64,000 nucleotides of DNA, from the NCBI RefSeq assembly GCF_900169065.1, contig NZ_FXZB01000020.1, positions 31,144-95,143 on the forward strand, written 5' to 3'. Below the pieces are notes generated by a model, which was given only the letters and a program-made list of their open reading frames with translations, did not search any database and was not told the DNA's origin. Source of the DNA: Brevibacterium aurantiacum. Lineage in GTDB: Bacteria; Actinomycetota; Actinomycetes; Actinomycetales; Brevibacteriaceae. Every line of letters begins with the position of its first letter. Within the stretch, counting starts at the first letter, position 1. Position numbers and translations under genes: made by a program. Positions 43,465 through 52,955 of the stretch are shown in pieces.

Positions 43465-45155
43465 GTTCGCCCAGCACCGCCTCGGCGGCTCTGTTCAGCT
43501 CCCTCAGACGAGTACGCTCTCTGCTGCCTGGCGTCTCCGACTACAGCGAGACCCGCCGGTCGTGGCCGAGGGACCTCCTCGCCGGTGTCACCGTCGGCAT
43601 CGTCGCTCTCCCCTTGGCACTCGGCTTCGGCGTCAGCTCGGGGCTCACCGCGGAACAGGGCCTGATCACTGCGATCGTGGCGGGTCTGCTCGCGGCGGTC
43701 TTCGGTGGATCGCATGTGCAGATCTCGGGACCGACCGGTGCGATGGCCGTCGTGCTCGTGCCCATCGTCGCCACCCAGGGCGCCGAGGCGGTGGTTGCGG
43801 TCACGCTCATCGCCGGGATCATCGTCGTCGCGGCCGGACTGCTGCGTCTGGGACGTGCCGTGTCGTTCATTCCCTGGCCCGTGATCGAGGGGTTCACGCT
43901 GGGAATCGCGGCCATCATCTTCTTGCAGCAGGTCCCGTTCGTCACGACGCCGACCGACTCGCAGCCGGGTGAGCACAGCACGAATGCGCTGGTCGCTGCC
44001 TCACAGCTCATCTCTGAAGCCGACTGGTCCTATCTGCCCTATTCACTCACGGCAGTCGCGATCGTCGCCGTGTGCATGGTCCTCGCCCCGAAGATCCACT
44101 CCTCCATCCCGGGATCACTCGTCGGCATCATCATCGTCACGGCACTTGCCGCGCTGGTGCCCAATCCGCTCGCGACCATCGGCGAGATTCCGCGCTCACT
44201 GCCCTTGCCCTCTGTTCCCAGCATCGACCTCGGCGCCATCGGAGGACTGCTGCCGGCTGCCGGGACGATCGCCGCATTGGCGGCCATCGAATCGCTGCTC
44301 TCCGCACGAGTGGCCTCGTCCATGTCGGAATCGGGCGCCTACAGTCCCGACCGAGAGCTGGTCGGACAGGGAATCGCGTCCATCGGCTCCTCGCTCTTCG
44401 GCGGCATGCCTGCCACCGGCGCCATCGCCCGCACCTCGGTCAATATCCGTGCCGGCGGTCGCACCAGGCTCGCCTCGATCGTCCACGCCCTCGTCCTCCT
44501 GGCCATCGTTCTCGCCGCGGCCGCGCCCGTGGGACACATCCCGCTTGCGGCCCTGGGCGGAGTCCTCTTCGTCACCGCGGTGCGCATGGTTCACCTGACC
44601 ACGGTGCGTGCCATTATGCGATCGACGCGATCCGATGCAGTCGGCTTCGTCATCACCGCACTCATCACGATCTCGTTCGACCTCATCATCGCCGTCGGCA
44701 TCGGCATGGTCGTGGCCGCCGCGTTCGCCCTGCGCAACCTGTCCCGGGCCACCGGAGTCACGATCGAAGAGGTCGCCGCCGACGACTCTGCCCATCCCGG
44801 CGATGATTCGATCTCGATCGTGCGCTTCGATGGACCGCTGTTCTTCGCCTCCTCGGACCGGGTCTTCGACGAAGTCATGGAGCTCGACGGAATCGTCGTG
44901 GTGATCCTGCGGATGTCCCAGCTCGAGCTCGTCGATGCGTCCGGGGCGCGCATCCTCGCCGAGGTGGTGCACACCTTCGAACGCCGCGGGATCACGGTCC
45001 TCATCAAGGGCGTGAAGGACTCCCACGTCGATCTGTTCCGTCACGTCGGGGTGCTCAGCGCACTCAGACACAAAAAGCACCTGTTCGATGACCTGCCCAG
45101 TGCCATCGAGCATGCACGCTCACACGTGAAGCGGGCCTCGACCGGCTCCCGCTGA
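43461..45155 (+). CDS. SulP family inorganic anion transporter
   Basis: 564 aa, with about 11-14 membrane helices followed by a C-terminal STAS domain (about 455-560). The N-terminal signature PRDLLAGVTVGIVALPLALGF (two pieces) is typical. SulP proteins move sulfate, bicarbonate or other anions, often with sodium or protons; which one is not visible. It is coupled to an ArsR regulator. Confidence 0.93.
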   Translation: MSSPSTASAALFSSLRRVRSLLPGVSDYSETRRSWPRDLLAGVTVGIVALPLALGFGVSSGLTAEQGLITAIVAGLLAAVFGGSHVQISGPTGAMAVVLVPIVATQGAEAVVAVTLIAGIIVVAAGLLRLGRAVSFIPWPVIEGFTLGIAAIIFLQQVPFVTTPTDSQPGEHSTNALVAASQLISEADWSYLPYSLTAVAIVAVCMVLAPKIHSSIPGSLVGIIIVTALAALVPNPLATIGEIPRSLPLPSVPSIDLGAIGGLLPAAGTIAALAAIESLLSARVASSMSESGAYSPDRELVGQGIASIGSSLFGGMPATGAIARTSVNIRAGGRTRLASIVHALVLLAIVLAAAAPVGHIPLAALGGVLFVTAVRMVHLTTVRAIMRSTRSDAVGFVITALITISFDLIIAVGIGMVVAAAFALRNLSRATGVTIEEVAADDSAHPGDDSISIVRFDGPLFFASSDRVFDEVMELDGIVVVILRMSQLELVDASGARILAEVVHTFERRGITVLIKGVKDSHVDLFRHVGVLSALRHKKHLFDDLPSAIEHARSHVKRASTGSR

Positions 45156-45168
45156 ACCGAGGTGGATG

Positions 45169-45197
45169 CCGGCGCAGCGACGACGTGCGCGCCGGCC
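45169..45197. terminator. hairpin between convergent genes
   Basis: GCCGGCGC / GCGCCGGC with a 13-nt loop, between the SulP gene and the minus-strand SalK-like gene. No T-run, so termination efficiency is uncertain. Confidence 0.5.
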
Positions 45198-45210
45198 CGG
45201 CTTCAGTGAT

Positions 45211-46131
45211 TCAGCTGGTCTTCTTGGCCGGCTGGGCGAAGACCGAGGCGGGGAAGGCCCCGGACTGGGCCAGGACCTTGATCAGGCTGCGGCTCGGAGA
45301 CACGAGCGCCTCGATCTCCTCGTCGGAAAGGACCGACCAGGCTGCGGCCACGGTGCCGTCGGTGAGCTGCTCGACCTGCTCCTTGAGATCGCGGCCAGCA
45401 TCCGTGATCGCCGGCAGGTCGAAGCCGCGCTCGTCCTCACCGACAGTGATGAGACCGGCCTCGGCCAGACGCGACTGCGCGGCCTTCCACTCCTCGTCGG
45501 TGTACCCGCGGGTCTTCTGCGCCGCACGAGGCTTGAACGAAGCACCCGTGGCGACATCGAGCATGAGAGCGTCGATACCCGGCACGCCTGTTGTCACCAG
45601 CGAGGCCACATGGCCGTCACCGCGGAACTCTCGGGCGATGGTCGCCACGCCCCACAGCCGTTCGAACGCCGTGTTCGGCTTGTGTGCCGTCAACGCGTCC
45701 GCGGTGGCCTGAGCCAATACTCGGCCCGAGAAGTCCATGTTCGCCAGCACCGGCTCCACGGCCGTGGCCACCTGCGTGGCCGCCTCGGTGAGCAGTGCGA
45801 TGTCCTCACGGGAGTCGAAGAGCTCGGCCATGAATGCGGCCACTGCGTCGAAGCGCGCCTGCACCATGGTCTCCGGTGACGCTGTGTCCCAGATCTTCGG
45901 GAACTGGGTTGAGAGGAAGGCATGTGAGTAGTTGTAGTAGGCGGCGCTGACGACCCCGGCATTCACACGCCCCAGCGGAGCCGATCGTCCGGCCAGGTTC
46001 CCCTCGACTCCGGGCTCGAGGCCGTGCTTGGCATACTCCCGGCCCACGGTCTCGGAGAAGTACATGGCCGAGTGGAACGAGTTGAGACGGGAAGAGACGG
46101 TCCTGATGTTCTGCGTGCGCTGCGAGTTCAT
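45211..46131 (-). CDS. SalK-like (SCO6745 type) protein
   Basis: 306 aa, resembling the actinobacterial SCO6745/SalK-like family of unknown function: an all-helical N-terminal part with the segment SETVGREYAKHGLEPG, a Gly/Arg-rich turn, then AAYYNYSHAFL, and a winged-helix-like C-terminal part (EEWKAAQSRLAEAGLI). I choose ATG 46131 (AGGA 9 nt upstream); ATG 46140 is also possible. The frame continues far upstream into the regulator gene and should not be used. Family call is from pattern memory. Confidence 0.75.
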   Translation of the reverse strand: MNSQRTQNIRTVSSRLNSFHSAMYFSETVGREYAKHGLEPGVEGNLAGRSAPLGRVNAGVVSAAYYNYSHAFLSTQFPKIWDTASPETMVQARFDAVAAFMAELFDSREDIALLTEAATQVATAVEPVLANMDFSGRVLAQATADALTAHKPNTAFERLWGVATIAREFRGDGHVASLVTTGVPGIDALMLDVATGASFKPRAAQKTRGYTDEEWKAAQSRLAEAGLITVGEDERGFDLPAITDAGRDLKEQVEQLTDGTVAAAWSVLSDEEIEALVSPSRSLIKVLAQSGAFPASVFAQPAKKTS

Positions 46132-46147
46132 GGTGCCCATCCTATGG

Positions 46148-46990
46148 TCAGGGCTCCCATGCGTCGATAGCGTTCGCCGGCGCATCTGTGCTGGTGGAGC
46201 CGGTGTCGGCTGGCGCAGAGTCACTGCTGCCAGTAGTGGCTCTGATTCCAGTGGTGGCAGCGAACCAGTGGATGTGGTCCGCACATTCTCGACGCGCCTG
46301 GTCCGCGTCACCGGCGAGAACGCTCTCGAGCAGACCGGCGTGCTGTGCGGTGAGTTCGGCCTGCACCCACGGCCAATCATCGGTGCCGTCGGCCGCTGCG
46401 GAGACATAGTCGAGGATGCTGCTGGACAGTGACGCCAGGATGATGTCGGTGACCGGATTGCCGGCCGCGGCACACAGTTCACGATGGAATCGGGCGTCGA
46501 GATCATGGAAGGTCGCCTTGGCGATGTCGGCCTCACGCATCCGAGCCAAAAGCTCACCAGCTCGCCTCAGGTGGACCCTGCCCGACCCGGTGCGGGGGTC
46601 GCCCGTCGGTGACTTCCTCGCGACAGATCCAGCTTCGGCAGCAACAGCCTCGGCGGCGGTGGCAACCGCATCTGACTCGAGGACGACTCGAGTGGTGAGG
46701 ACGTCTGCGGGAGCGATATGCCGAGCCGAGACGTGCAGCTTCAAGGCCCGGGACAGGCCCACCGCCGGCTCGGAGACGATGACCGATCCGGCCTCGGGCC
46801 CCGAACCGACACCGGAACGGATGAGGCCGACGGCGTCGAGGATGCGGATGGCCTCGCGCACACTGGATCGGGAGACTGCGAAGCGCTGAGCCAGGGCCCG
46901 CTCCCCCGGCAGTCGGTCGCCGAGGCTGAGGGTGCCGTCGAGGAAAGCACCCTCGATTCCGGCAAGGACTATTTCATAAGCCTTATTCAT
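46148..46990 (-). CDS. FadR-type GntR family regulator of the lut operon
   Basis: 280 aa: N-terminal winged helix (residues ~5-75, with LPGERALAQRFAVSRSSVREAIRIL region, in pieces GERALAQRF and SSVREAIRIL) and an all-helical FCD ligand domain with metal-binding His and Asp candidates (FHDLDARFHRELCAAAGN). Divergent from lutABC and therefore a likely lactate-responsive LldR-like repressor. ATG at 46990 has AAAGG upstream; the open frame beyond is not needed. Confidence 0.9.
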   Translation of the reverse strand: MNKAYEIVLAGIEGAFLDGTLSLGDRLPGERALAQRFAVSRSSVREAIRILDAVGLIRSGVGSGPEAGSVIVSEPAVGLSRALKLHVSARHIAPADVLTTRVVLESDAVATAAEAVAAEAGSVARKSPTGDPRTGSGRVHLRRAGELLARMREADIAKATFHDLDARFHRELCAAAGNPVTDIILASLSSSILDYVSAAADGTDDWPWVQAELTAQHAGLLESVLAGDADQARRECADHIHWFAATTGIRATTGSSDSAPADTGSTSTDAPANAIDAWEP

Positions 46991-47096
46991 CGTAATTGCC
47001 TTTTCGCCGACCGCGGTACCCGCAAAGAGTCCCCAGTCAGCGGGATTGTCAGGGGCATCTGTGCCGAGGCCTTTGCGGGGACATCCCCTTATGTTA

Positions 47097-47107
47097 AGGT
47101 CTGACCA
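47097..47107. promoter_or_regulatory. candidate FadR/LldR operator
   Basis: AGGTCTGACCA contains the perfect palindrome GGTC-T-GACC and fits the FadR-subfamily pattern NGTNNNACN. It lies about 107 bp from each of the two divergent starts. Confidence 0.55.
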
Positions 47108-47212
47108 CATTTGTGACAAGAACCACTTCCGTCGCATTCGATCGGTCTCCGCTCAGGAGCCGAGCCCCGGATCCGATTCTTGGCACTGCAGGCACCACGG
47201 CTTGGAGGTCAG

Positions 47213-48208
47213 ATGAAGATTGCACTGTTCGCCACGTGCATCGTCGATGCCATGTATCCGGAGGTCGCGCAGGCGACCGTGACGATTCTGCGCAGACTGG
47301 GCCATGAGGTGATCTTCCCCGAGGGACAGACCTGCTGCGGGCAGATGCACATCAATTCGGGGAAGTTCGCGCAGGCAGAACCGGTCATCGCAGCCCATGC
47401 CCGGGCCTTCTCCAGCACCGAGTGGGATGTCGCTGTCGCCCCCTCGGCGTCCTGTGTCGCCTCGCTCGGACACCAGCAGCCGATGGTCGCCAGACGGATG
47501 GGCAACGAGGCCCTGGCCACGGAGGCCGCCGACATCGCCGGACGCACCTATGAACTCTCGCAGTTCCTCACCGACGTCCTCGGCATCACGGACGCGGGGG
47601 CTGACCTGGGATCCTACTTCCCTCACCGGGTGACCTACCACCCTTCGTGCCACGGAATGCGCCTGCTGCGCCTCGGCGATCGTCAGAGCAATCTGCTGCG
47701 CTCGGTCAAGGAAATCGACTTCGTCGAGCTCCCTCTGGCCGACTCCTGCTGCGGATTCGGAGGCACATTCTCGGTGAAGAACCCCGAGGTCTCCTCCGCG
47801 ATGCTCGCCGACAAGGTCCGCACCATCCAATCGACCGGCGCCGAGGTGTGCACCGGCGGAGATGCCTCCTGCCTCCTGCACATGGGCGGCGGGATGTCTC
47901 GCTTCCAGCGGACCGGGAACTTCGAGGGCACCCCCGACGTCACGGCCGTGCATGTGAAGCAGACGAGCTCGACCGAGGCCGGCGCTGACAATGCCGATCA
48001 GCTCACAGCGGTCGTCGGAGCCAGCGACGATGACCACCGTATCCCCGGCGACCAGGGCACACAGCCGCAGGAGCCGAGCCAGGTGCAGTCGGGCCTGAGA
48101 GTCGGACAGTCAGCGGTCCACTTGGCGCGGATCCTCGCCTCGACCAAGGAAGACCCGCTGCGTGTCCAAAGTGAAGGAGCAACCGTGAGCGGAGGGAGTC
48201 TGCGATGA
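47213..48208 (+). CDS. lutA: lactate utilization protein A, C-terminally extended
   Basis: Fe-S subunit of the LutABC complex that oxidises L-lactate to pyruvate. Two CCG-type cysteine domains are seen (QTCCGQMH ... SCHGMR ... SCCGFGG ... DASCL). The first ~245 residues match the normal length; a further ~85 residues form an Asp/Gln-rich tail not usual in LutA. The tail carries DDDHRIPGDQG (48026-48058), nearly the same as HDDHEIPGGQG near the LutB N-terminus. GGAGG lies 6 nt before the ATG; overlap with lutB is 4 bp. Confidence 0.94.
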   Translation: MKIALFATCIVDAMYPEVAQATVTILRRLGHEVIFPEGQTCCGQMHINSGKFAQAEPVIAAHARAFSSTEWDVAVAPSASCVASLGHQQPMVARRMGNEALATEAADIAGRTYELSQFLTDVLGITDAGADLGSYFPHRVTYHPSCHGMRLLRLGDRQSNLLRSVKEIDFVELPLADSCCGFGGTFSVKNPEVSSAMLADKVRTIQSTGAEVCTGGDASCLLHMGGGMSRFQRTGNFEGTPDVTAVHVKQTSSTEAGADNADQLTAVVGASDDDHRIPGDQGTQPQEPSQVQSGLRVGQSAVHLARILASTKEDPLRVQSEGATVSGGSLR

Positions 48209-49734
48209 CTTTTCTGGGAATGCCGCTGCTGCGGTCCACACGCCATGACGACCATGAGATTCCAGGCGGGCAGGGCAATATCGTCGAAGACGAGTCCTTC
48301 GCCGGGGTCTCACATCAGCATCTGTCGAACCAGCAGCTGCGCAACAACATCGGACATGCGACCGCGACGATTCGCGACAAACGCTCCGAGGTCGTCGCCG
48401 AACTCGACGACTGGGAGGCCCTGCGCGAGGCAGGGTCTCGGGCCAAGAATCACGTGATGGAGAACCTGCCGGAGTATCTGGCCGAGTTCGAGAAGAACTT
48501 CACGGCAGCCGGCGGCGTCATCCATTGGGCCCGGGATGCCGATGAGGCCAATGCCATCGTCACCGAACTCGTCGAGGCCAACGCCCCGGTGCTGGAGAAC
48601 GGGCGCCGTGAGGTGATCAAGGTCAAGTCCATGGCGACCCAGGAGATCGGCCTCAACGAACACCTCGAGACTCAGGACATCGACGCTTTCGAAACCGATC
48701 TGGCCGAGCTCATCGTCCAGCTCGGCGATGACAAGCCCAGCCACATTCTTGTCCCGGCCATCCACCGCAACCGCGATGAGATCCGCGACATCTTCATGGA
48801 CAAGATGTCCGATGCCGGAGACCTGACGAATGAGCCCGCAGTCCTCGCCGAGGCTGCCCGGCGACATCTGCGCCACAAGTTCCTCACCACGAAGGTCGCG
48901 ATCTCCGGAGCGAACTTCGGCATCGCCGACACCGGGTCACTCGGCGTCGTCGAGTCGGAGGGCAACGGCCGCATGTGCCTGACCCTGCCGGAGACGCTCA
49001 TCACCGTAATGGGCATCGAGAAGCTGCTGCCGAGCTTCGATGATCTCGAGGTCTTCCTGCAGCTGCTGCCCCGTTCATCGACCGGTGAGCGGATGAACCC
49101 GTACACCTCATTCTGGACGGGCACGACTCCCGGCGACGGTCCGCAGAACGTCCACCTCGTCCTCCTCGACAATGGCCGCACCCGGGCCCTGGCCGATGAG
49201 CACGGACGCACAGCGCTCAACTGCATCCGCTGTTCGGCGTGCATGAACGTCTGCCCCGTCTACGAACGCACCGGCGGGCACGCCTACGGGTCGACCTACC
49301 CGGGACCGATCGGCGCGATCCTCTCACCGCTGATGACCGGCATAGAAGTCGAAGAGAACGGCTCCCTGCCCTACGCTTCGAGCCTGTGCGGAGCCTGCTA
49401 CGACGTGTGCCCGGTCAAGATCAACATTCCCGAGATCCTCGTCCACCTGCGCGGCGAGGACGTCGAAGCCAACCACTCCCCCGTCTCCTCACAGCTCGAC
49501 GCCGCACTCACCGGCGCCTCGTGGATGATGAGCGACGGCAAGCGGATGGCCGCAGCCGAATCCGGTCTGCCCATCGCCCACGCGGTCACCGGCGGCGAGC
49601 AGATCAATTCGCTGCCAGGCATCGCAGGAGCATGGACCTCGAGCCGTGACATCCCCGCGCTGCCGGAGAAGAGCTTCAGACAGCTGTGGGCCGAGGATCA
49701 GGCCCGCGCAGAGGAAGAGGACGACGAGACATGA
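48205..49734 (+). CDS. lutB: lactate utilization protein B
   Basis: 509-aa iron-sulfur protein with a LUD domain and two 4Fe-4S motifs, CIRCSACMNVCPVY and CGACYDVCPVK, in the C-terminal third. It carries electrons in the LutABC lactate dehydrogenase. The N-terminus has about 25 extra residues between the usual TFLGMP and LSNQQLR segments, including HDDHEIPGGQG (48244-48276), shared with the LutA tail. ATGA overlaps couple it to lutA and lutC. Confidence 0.96.
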   Translation: MTFLGMPLLRSTRHDDHEIPGGQGNIVEDESFAGVSHQHLSNQQLRNNIGHATATIRDKRSEVVAELDDWEALREAGSRAKNHVMENLPEYLAEFEKNFTAAGGVIHWARDADEANAIVTELVEANAPVLENGRREVIKVKSMATQEIGLNEHLETQDIDAFETDLAELIVQLGDDKPSHILVPAIHRNRDEIRDIFMDKMSDAGDLTNEPAVLAEAARRHLRHKFLTTKVAISGANFGIADTGSLGVVESEGNGRMCLTLPETLITVMGIEKLLPSFDDLEVFLQLLPRSSTGERMNPYTSFWTGTTPGDGPQNVHLVLLDNGRTRALADEHGRTALNCIRCSACMNVCPVYERTGGHAYGSTYPGPIGAILSPLMTGIEVEENGSLPYASSLCGACYDVCPVKINIPEILVHLRGEDVEANHSPVSSQLDAALTGASWMMSDGKRMAAAESGLPIAHAVTGGEQINSLPGIAGAWTSSRDIPALPEKSFRQLWAEDQARAEEEDDET

Positions 49735-50492
49735 CGGACACCGCACGTGAAGAGATCCTCGGCCGCATCAATCAGGCCCTCGGTCGCCGAGGTGGGGGCG
49801 AGTACGTCTCGTCCGCCTCCGGGACCGTGCCCACCGGTTCACCCCCAAGTGCCACCGGCTCCGAGCAGTCGCACGGCACGAGCGGCGAGGCCGAAGCTGC
49901 TGGTGCCGACATTCCCGCGGCCGGCGGCGGAATGGTCAATCAGAGCGCGGACTATCTTCGCACCGGCACGCATGAGGGTGAGGACCTCATCGAGCTGCTC
50001 ATCGATCGTCTTGTCGACTATAAGGCCAACGTCCACCGCGTCAGCGGCGACCCAGCGGCCACCATTGCGGGGCTCCTCGACTCCGGGTCGAAGGTCGTCG
50101 TGCCTCGCGGGCTCGATGACTCATGGATGAACTCGTTCTCCGGTGAGGTCTCGGTCGATGCTCCGGGTCAGGAGCTGAGCATTCCCGAACTCGACGCACA
50201 GGCTGCGGTGGTGACCGCCTCGGCGGTGGCGATCGCGCAGACGGGAACCATCGTCCTCGACGGATCACCCGAGTGCGGCAGGCGGGCGATCACGCTCGTG
50301 CCGGACCATCATGTCTGCGTTGTGCGCGTGGCCGACATCGTCGACATCGTGCCCGAGGGGATCGCCCGCCTGACTCCGACGGCGGCGCTGACATTCATCT
50401 CCGGGCCCTCGGCGACGAGCGACATCGAGCTCAAACGTGTCGAAGGCGTCCACGGTCCGCGCACCCTCGACGTGGTCATCGTCGATACGTGA
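49731..50492 (+). CDS. lutC: lactate utilization protein C
   Basis: 253-aa LUD-domain subunit of LutABC. After MTDTAREEILGRI comes a low-complexity Gly/Ser/Ala-rich insert (about residues 25-70) and then the LUD core, with ITLVPDHHVCVV and the GPSATSDIEL segment near the C-terminus. Start chosen at the ATGA overlap with lutB. Confidence 0.94.
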   Translation: MTDTAREEILGRINQALGRRGGGEYVSSASGTVPTGSPPSATGSEQSHGTSGEAEAAGADIPAAGGGMVNQSADYLRTGTHEGEDLIELLIDRLVDYKANVHRVSGDPAATIAGLLDSGSKVVVPRGLDDSWMNSFSGEVSVDAPGQELSIPELDAQAAVVTASAVAIAQTGTIVLDGSPECGRRAITLVPDHHVCVVRVADIVDIVPEGIARLTPTAALTFISGPSATSDIELKRVEGVHGPRTLDVVIVDT

Positions 50493-50541
50493 GTCGGACC
50501 CACGACGCCTGGGCCATCAGCGATGCGGAACAATGGTGGCT

Positions 50542-51270
50542 ATGACGATGGCCCGCACTGCAGAGTACCCACGCGAACCACCTCGGCGGAGGTCTCGCCG
50601 GTCCAAGCTCATCGTCACCGCGGTCATCGTCGTGCTCACCCTCATCCTCGGCGTCATCGCCGCCGACCGGGTGGTCGACTTCACCACTGAGCAGAAGATC
50701 GCCTCGAGCCTCGAACCCTACGGCGAGGCTGATGTCAACGTTGAGGGCTTCCCCGTGCTCACTCAGATGGCCGGAGGAACGCTTGACACCGTTCGTGTCA
50801 CAGCGGATCAGGCGCAGTATGAGAATGTCGACTTCACCGACGTCGATGCCGAACTCTTCGACGTCCCGGTCGACACCTCACGCCCCATCGGCACGGTCGA
50901 GGCGAGCGCGGTGATTCCGCTGTCGACGATCGACTCGCTGGCCACTGAACACGCCTCGCTGCCCGAGGGAATGTCGTTCACCACGATCGACGGCGGACTC
51001 TTCCTCAAAGGCTCGCTGCTCGGTCAGGAGCTGCTCATCGGAATAGACCCGCAGGCGCAGTCGCGGCAGGTCGTGGTCAATGCCACGACCATCAAGCTCG
51101 GATCTGCCGAGGTCGACATCGACTCGCTTCCGTCATTTCTGACCTCGTCGATCTCCGACATCGTCATCGACCTCGACTTCCTGCCCGCAGGCCTGGAACT
51201 CACCGACATCAAGGCCACTGACACCGGTCTGGAGATCAGCCTCCATGGCACCGGAGTCTCCTTGAATTGA
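50542..51270 (+). CDS. DUF2993 (LmeA-like) lipid-binding membrane protein
   Basis: 242 aa with a very basic cytoplasmic N-terminus (PREPPRRRSRRSK), one helix (about 21-41), and a periplasmic-side domain of the DUF2993 type (tubular lipid-binding fold; LmeA of mycobacteria is the studied member, helping lipomannan elongation). The segments GFPVLTQMAGGTLDTVRV and the closing LPAGLELTDIKATDTGLEI (pieces) are typical. The ATG follows AACAAT by 7 nt, a possible leaderless start. Confidence 0.85.
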   Translation: MTMARTAEYPREPPRRRSRRSKLIVTAVIVVLTLILGVIAADRVVDFTTEQKIASSLEPYGEADVNVEGFPVLTQMAGGTLDTVRVTADQAQYENVDFTDVDAELFDVPVDTSRPIGTVEASAVIPLSTIDSLATEHASLPEGMSFTTIDGGLFLKGSLLGQELLIGIDPQAQSRQVVVNATTIKLGSAEVDIDSLPSFLTSSISDIVIDLDFLPAGLELTDIKATDTGLEISLHGTGVSLN

Positions 51271-51324
51271 GGTTGGGGCGACTCGAGGCGGGGCGTGAAC
51301 CTGCGAGAGCATTCTGATTTCGCG

Positions 51325-51330
51325 TAGACT
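51325..51330 (+). promoter_or_regulatory. -10 box ahead of a small ORF
   Basis: TAGACT, then GACTGCG, then ATG at 51338: the same geometry as the other leaderless genes. Confidence 0.45.
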
Positions 51331-51337
51331 GACTGCG

Positions 51338-51487
51338 ATGACTCCCACGATGCCCGACACCGTTTTCACACCAAAGGTGTGGGTTCTGGGACATCCGGGC
51401 ACCAATGGCTACATCACCTCCTGGGGCATGATGCTCTCGGGAACAGCCCCACTTCTGGCCGGCGAACGACTCCGGCCCACCCTCTGA
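51338..51487 (+). CDS. possible small protein, 49 aa
   Basis: Begins M-T-P-T-M-P-D and ends L-R-P-T-L; rich in Gly, Thr and Pro, with a short hydrophobic middle. It has no Shine-Dalgarno but a TAGACT box 7 nt before the ATG. It lies alone between the DUF2993 gene and nhaA. No family recognised; could be a leader peptide of nhaA or not real. Confidence 0.4.
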   Translation: MTPTMPDTVFTPKVWVLGHPGTNGYITSWGMMLSGTAPLLAGERLRPTL

Positions 51488-51554
51488 GCAGACGATCATG
51501 AGCACGAGCCTCTCGGCGCTCGATCACTGATCGTTCTGGCAGAGCACCCACACA

Positions 51555-51590
51555 TTTCGGGTCGGAAAAGCACACCGTCCGACCACGAAA
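51555..51590 (+). promoter_or_regulatory. 12-bp hairpin in the nhaA leader
   Basis: TTTCG-GGTCGGA pairs with TCCGACC-A-CGAAA (one bulged A) around an 11-nt loop. It ends 10 nt before the nhaA GTG and could control ribosome access, or end the small ORF transcript. Confidence 0.5.
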
Positions 51591-51600
51591 CGGGATCTCC

Positions 51601-52890
51601 GTGTCTTCACCTTCTCCAACGACCACCGGCGACAATCGCCTGCTCACCTCTCTGCGCAAGGACACCGTCGGCGGCGGACTCCTCGTCATCGCCGCACTCA
51701 CCGCCCTCATCTGGGCGAACTCTCCACTCGCGGACTCGTACTTCGCTCTCAGAGACGTCGAGATCGGCTTCGCGCCGTGGCACCTGCAGCTGAGCCTGGG
51801 CACCTGGGCCGCCGACGGGCTGCTCGCGATCTTCTTCTTCCTCGTCGGGGTGGAGCTGAAGACCGAATTCACCCATGGGGACCTGCGCAGCTTCCGCACG
51901 GCCATCGTCCCGATCACTGCCGCCGCCGGCGGTGTCATCGTCCCGGCCCTCATCTACACGGTGCTCATGACCTCGAACCCGCAGCTGCTGCGCGGCTGGG
52001 CGATTCCCACCGCGACGGACATCGCGTTCGCCGTCGCGATCCTCGCGATCATCGGCTCCCACCTGCCCAAGGCGCTGCGCATCTTCCTCCTCACCCTCGC
52101 CGCTGTCGATGACCTGCTCGCCATCGGCATCATCGCCGTCTTCTACACCGAGACCATCAACCCCATCCCCCTGCTGGCAGCCGTCGGAGTCATCATCGTC
52201 TACGGACTCATCGCCTCCCGGTGGCGAACATTCTTCGTCGACCGCGCGTGGGCAGCGTGGGTGATTCTGCTGCCGCTGGGACTCATCGCCTGGGGCCTCA
52301 TGCATGCCTCCGGAATCCACGCCACGATCGCCGGTGTCGCACTCGGGTTCACCATCCCGGCCCTGGCTCGGCGCCGGGACACAGGTCAGGATCGCAGGCC
52401 AGTCCAAGACGAAACCCCGAATCTCGCCGAGGTGCTCGAACACCGCCTGCGCCCCCTGTCCGCAGGATTCGCCGTCCCCGTGTTCGCCTTCTTCGCCGCG
52501 GGTGTGGCCGTGGGCGGATTCGAGGGGCTGGCCACGGCATTCTCCCAGCCGCTGACCTTCGCGATCATCGCGGCACTGGTGCTCGGCAAACCATTGGGCA
52601 TCCTCGCCTCGACGTGGCTGGTCTCCCGATTCACCTCCGCCGGGTTGGATCCGAGCCTGAAATGGCTGGATCTGGCCGGCGTCGGTCTGCTCGCAGGCAT
52701 CGGCTTCACGGTCTCCCTCCTCGTGGCCGAACTCAGCTTCATTCCCGGCTCCCCCGCACACGATTACGCGAAGGTCGCCATCCTCAGCGCCTCCGTGATC
52801 GCGGCCCTGCTGGCAACGCTCGTCTTGGGCAGCAGAAACCGTCGGTACCGGAAGGCAGAGGGCGCTACCCTGGATGTGCATCAGCCCTGA
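51601..52890 (+). CDS. nhaA: Na+/H+ antiporter NhaA
   Basis: 429-aa membrane antiporter that expels sodium in exchange for protons. The ion-binding Asp pair is in [10 protein letters not shown], and the unwound-helix region [11 protein letters not shown] is present. A hydrophilic loop with [11 protein letters not shown] separates the two halves. The GTG start is preceded by a weak GGGAT and by a stable hairpin. The last ~20 residues are a polar tail. Confidence 0.95.
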   Translation: MSSPSPTTTGDNRLLTSLRKDTVGGGLLVIAALTALIWANSPLADSYFALRDVEIGFAPWHLQLSLGTWAADGLLAIFFFLVGVELKTEFTHGDLRSFRTAIVPITAAAGGVIVPALIYTVLMTSNPQLLRGWAIPTATDIAFAVAILAIIGSHLPKALRIFLLTLAAVDDLLAIGIIAVFYTETINPIPLLAAVGVIIVYGLIASRWRTFFVDRAWAAWVILLPLGLIAWGLMHASGIHATIAGVALGFTIPALARRRDTGQDRRPVQDETPNLAEVLEHRLRPLSAGFAVPVFAFFAAGVAVGGFEGLATAFSQPLTFAIIAALVLGKPLGILASTWLVSRFTSAGLDPSLKWLDLAGVGLLAGIGFTVSLLVAELSFIPGSPAHDYAKVAILSASVIAALLATLVLGSRNRRYRKAEGATLDVHQP

Positions 52891-52955
52891 CGAGGGCACA
52901 CCTCTTCACGCACACTGGCACCGCCTCACCACCGCACCATCAGAAAGGCTCAACG

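Noticed and set aside
52221..52955. In-frame upstream extension of the M20 amidohydrolase
   Set aside because: It runs through nhaA in another frame, is Arg/Pro/Gly-rich, and the ATG at 52956 has a good ribosome site and the family's normal start.
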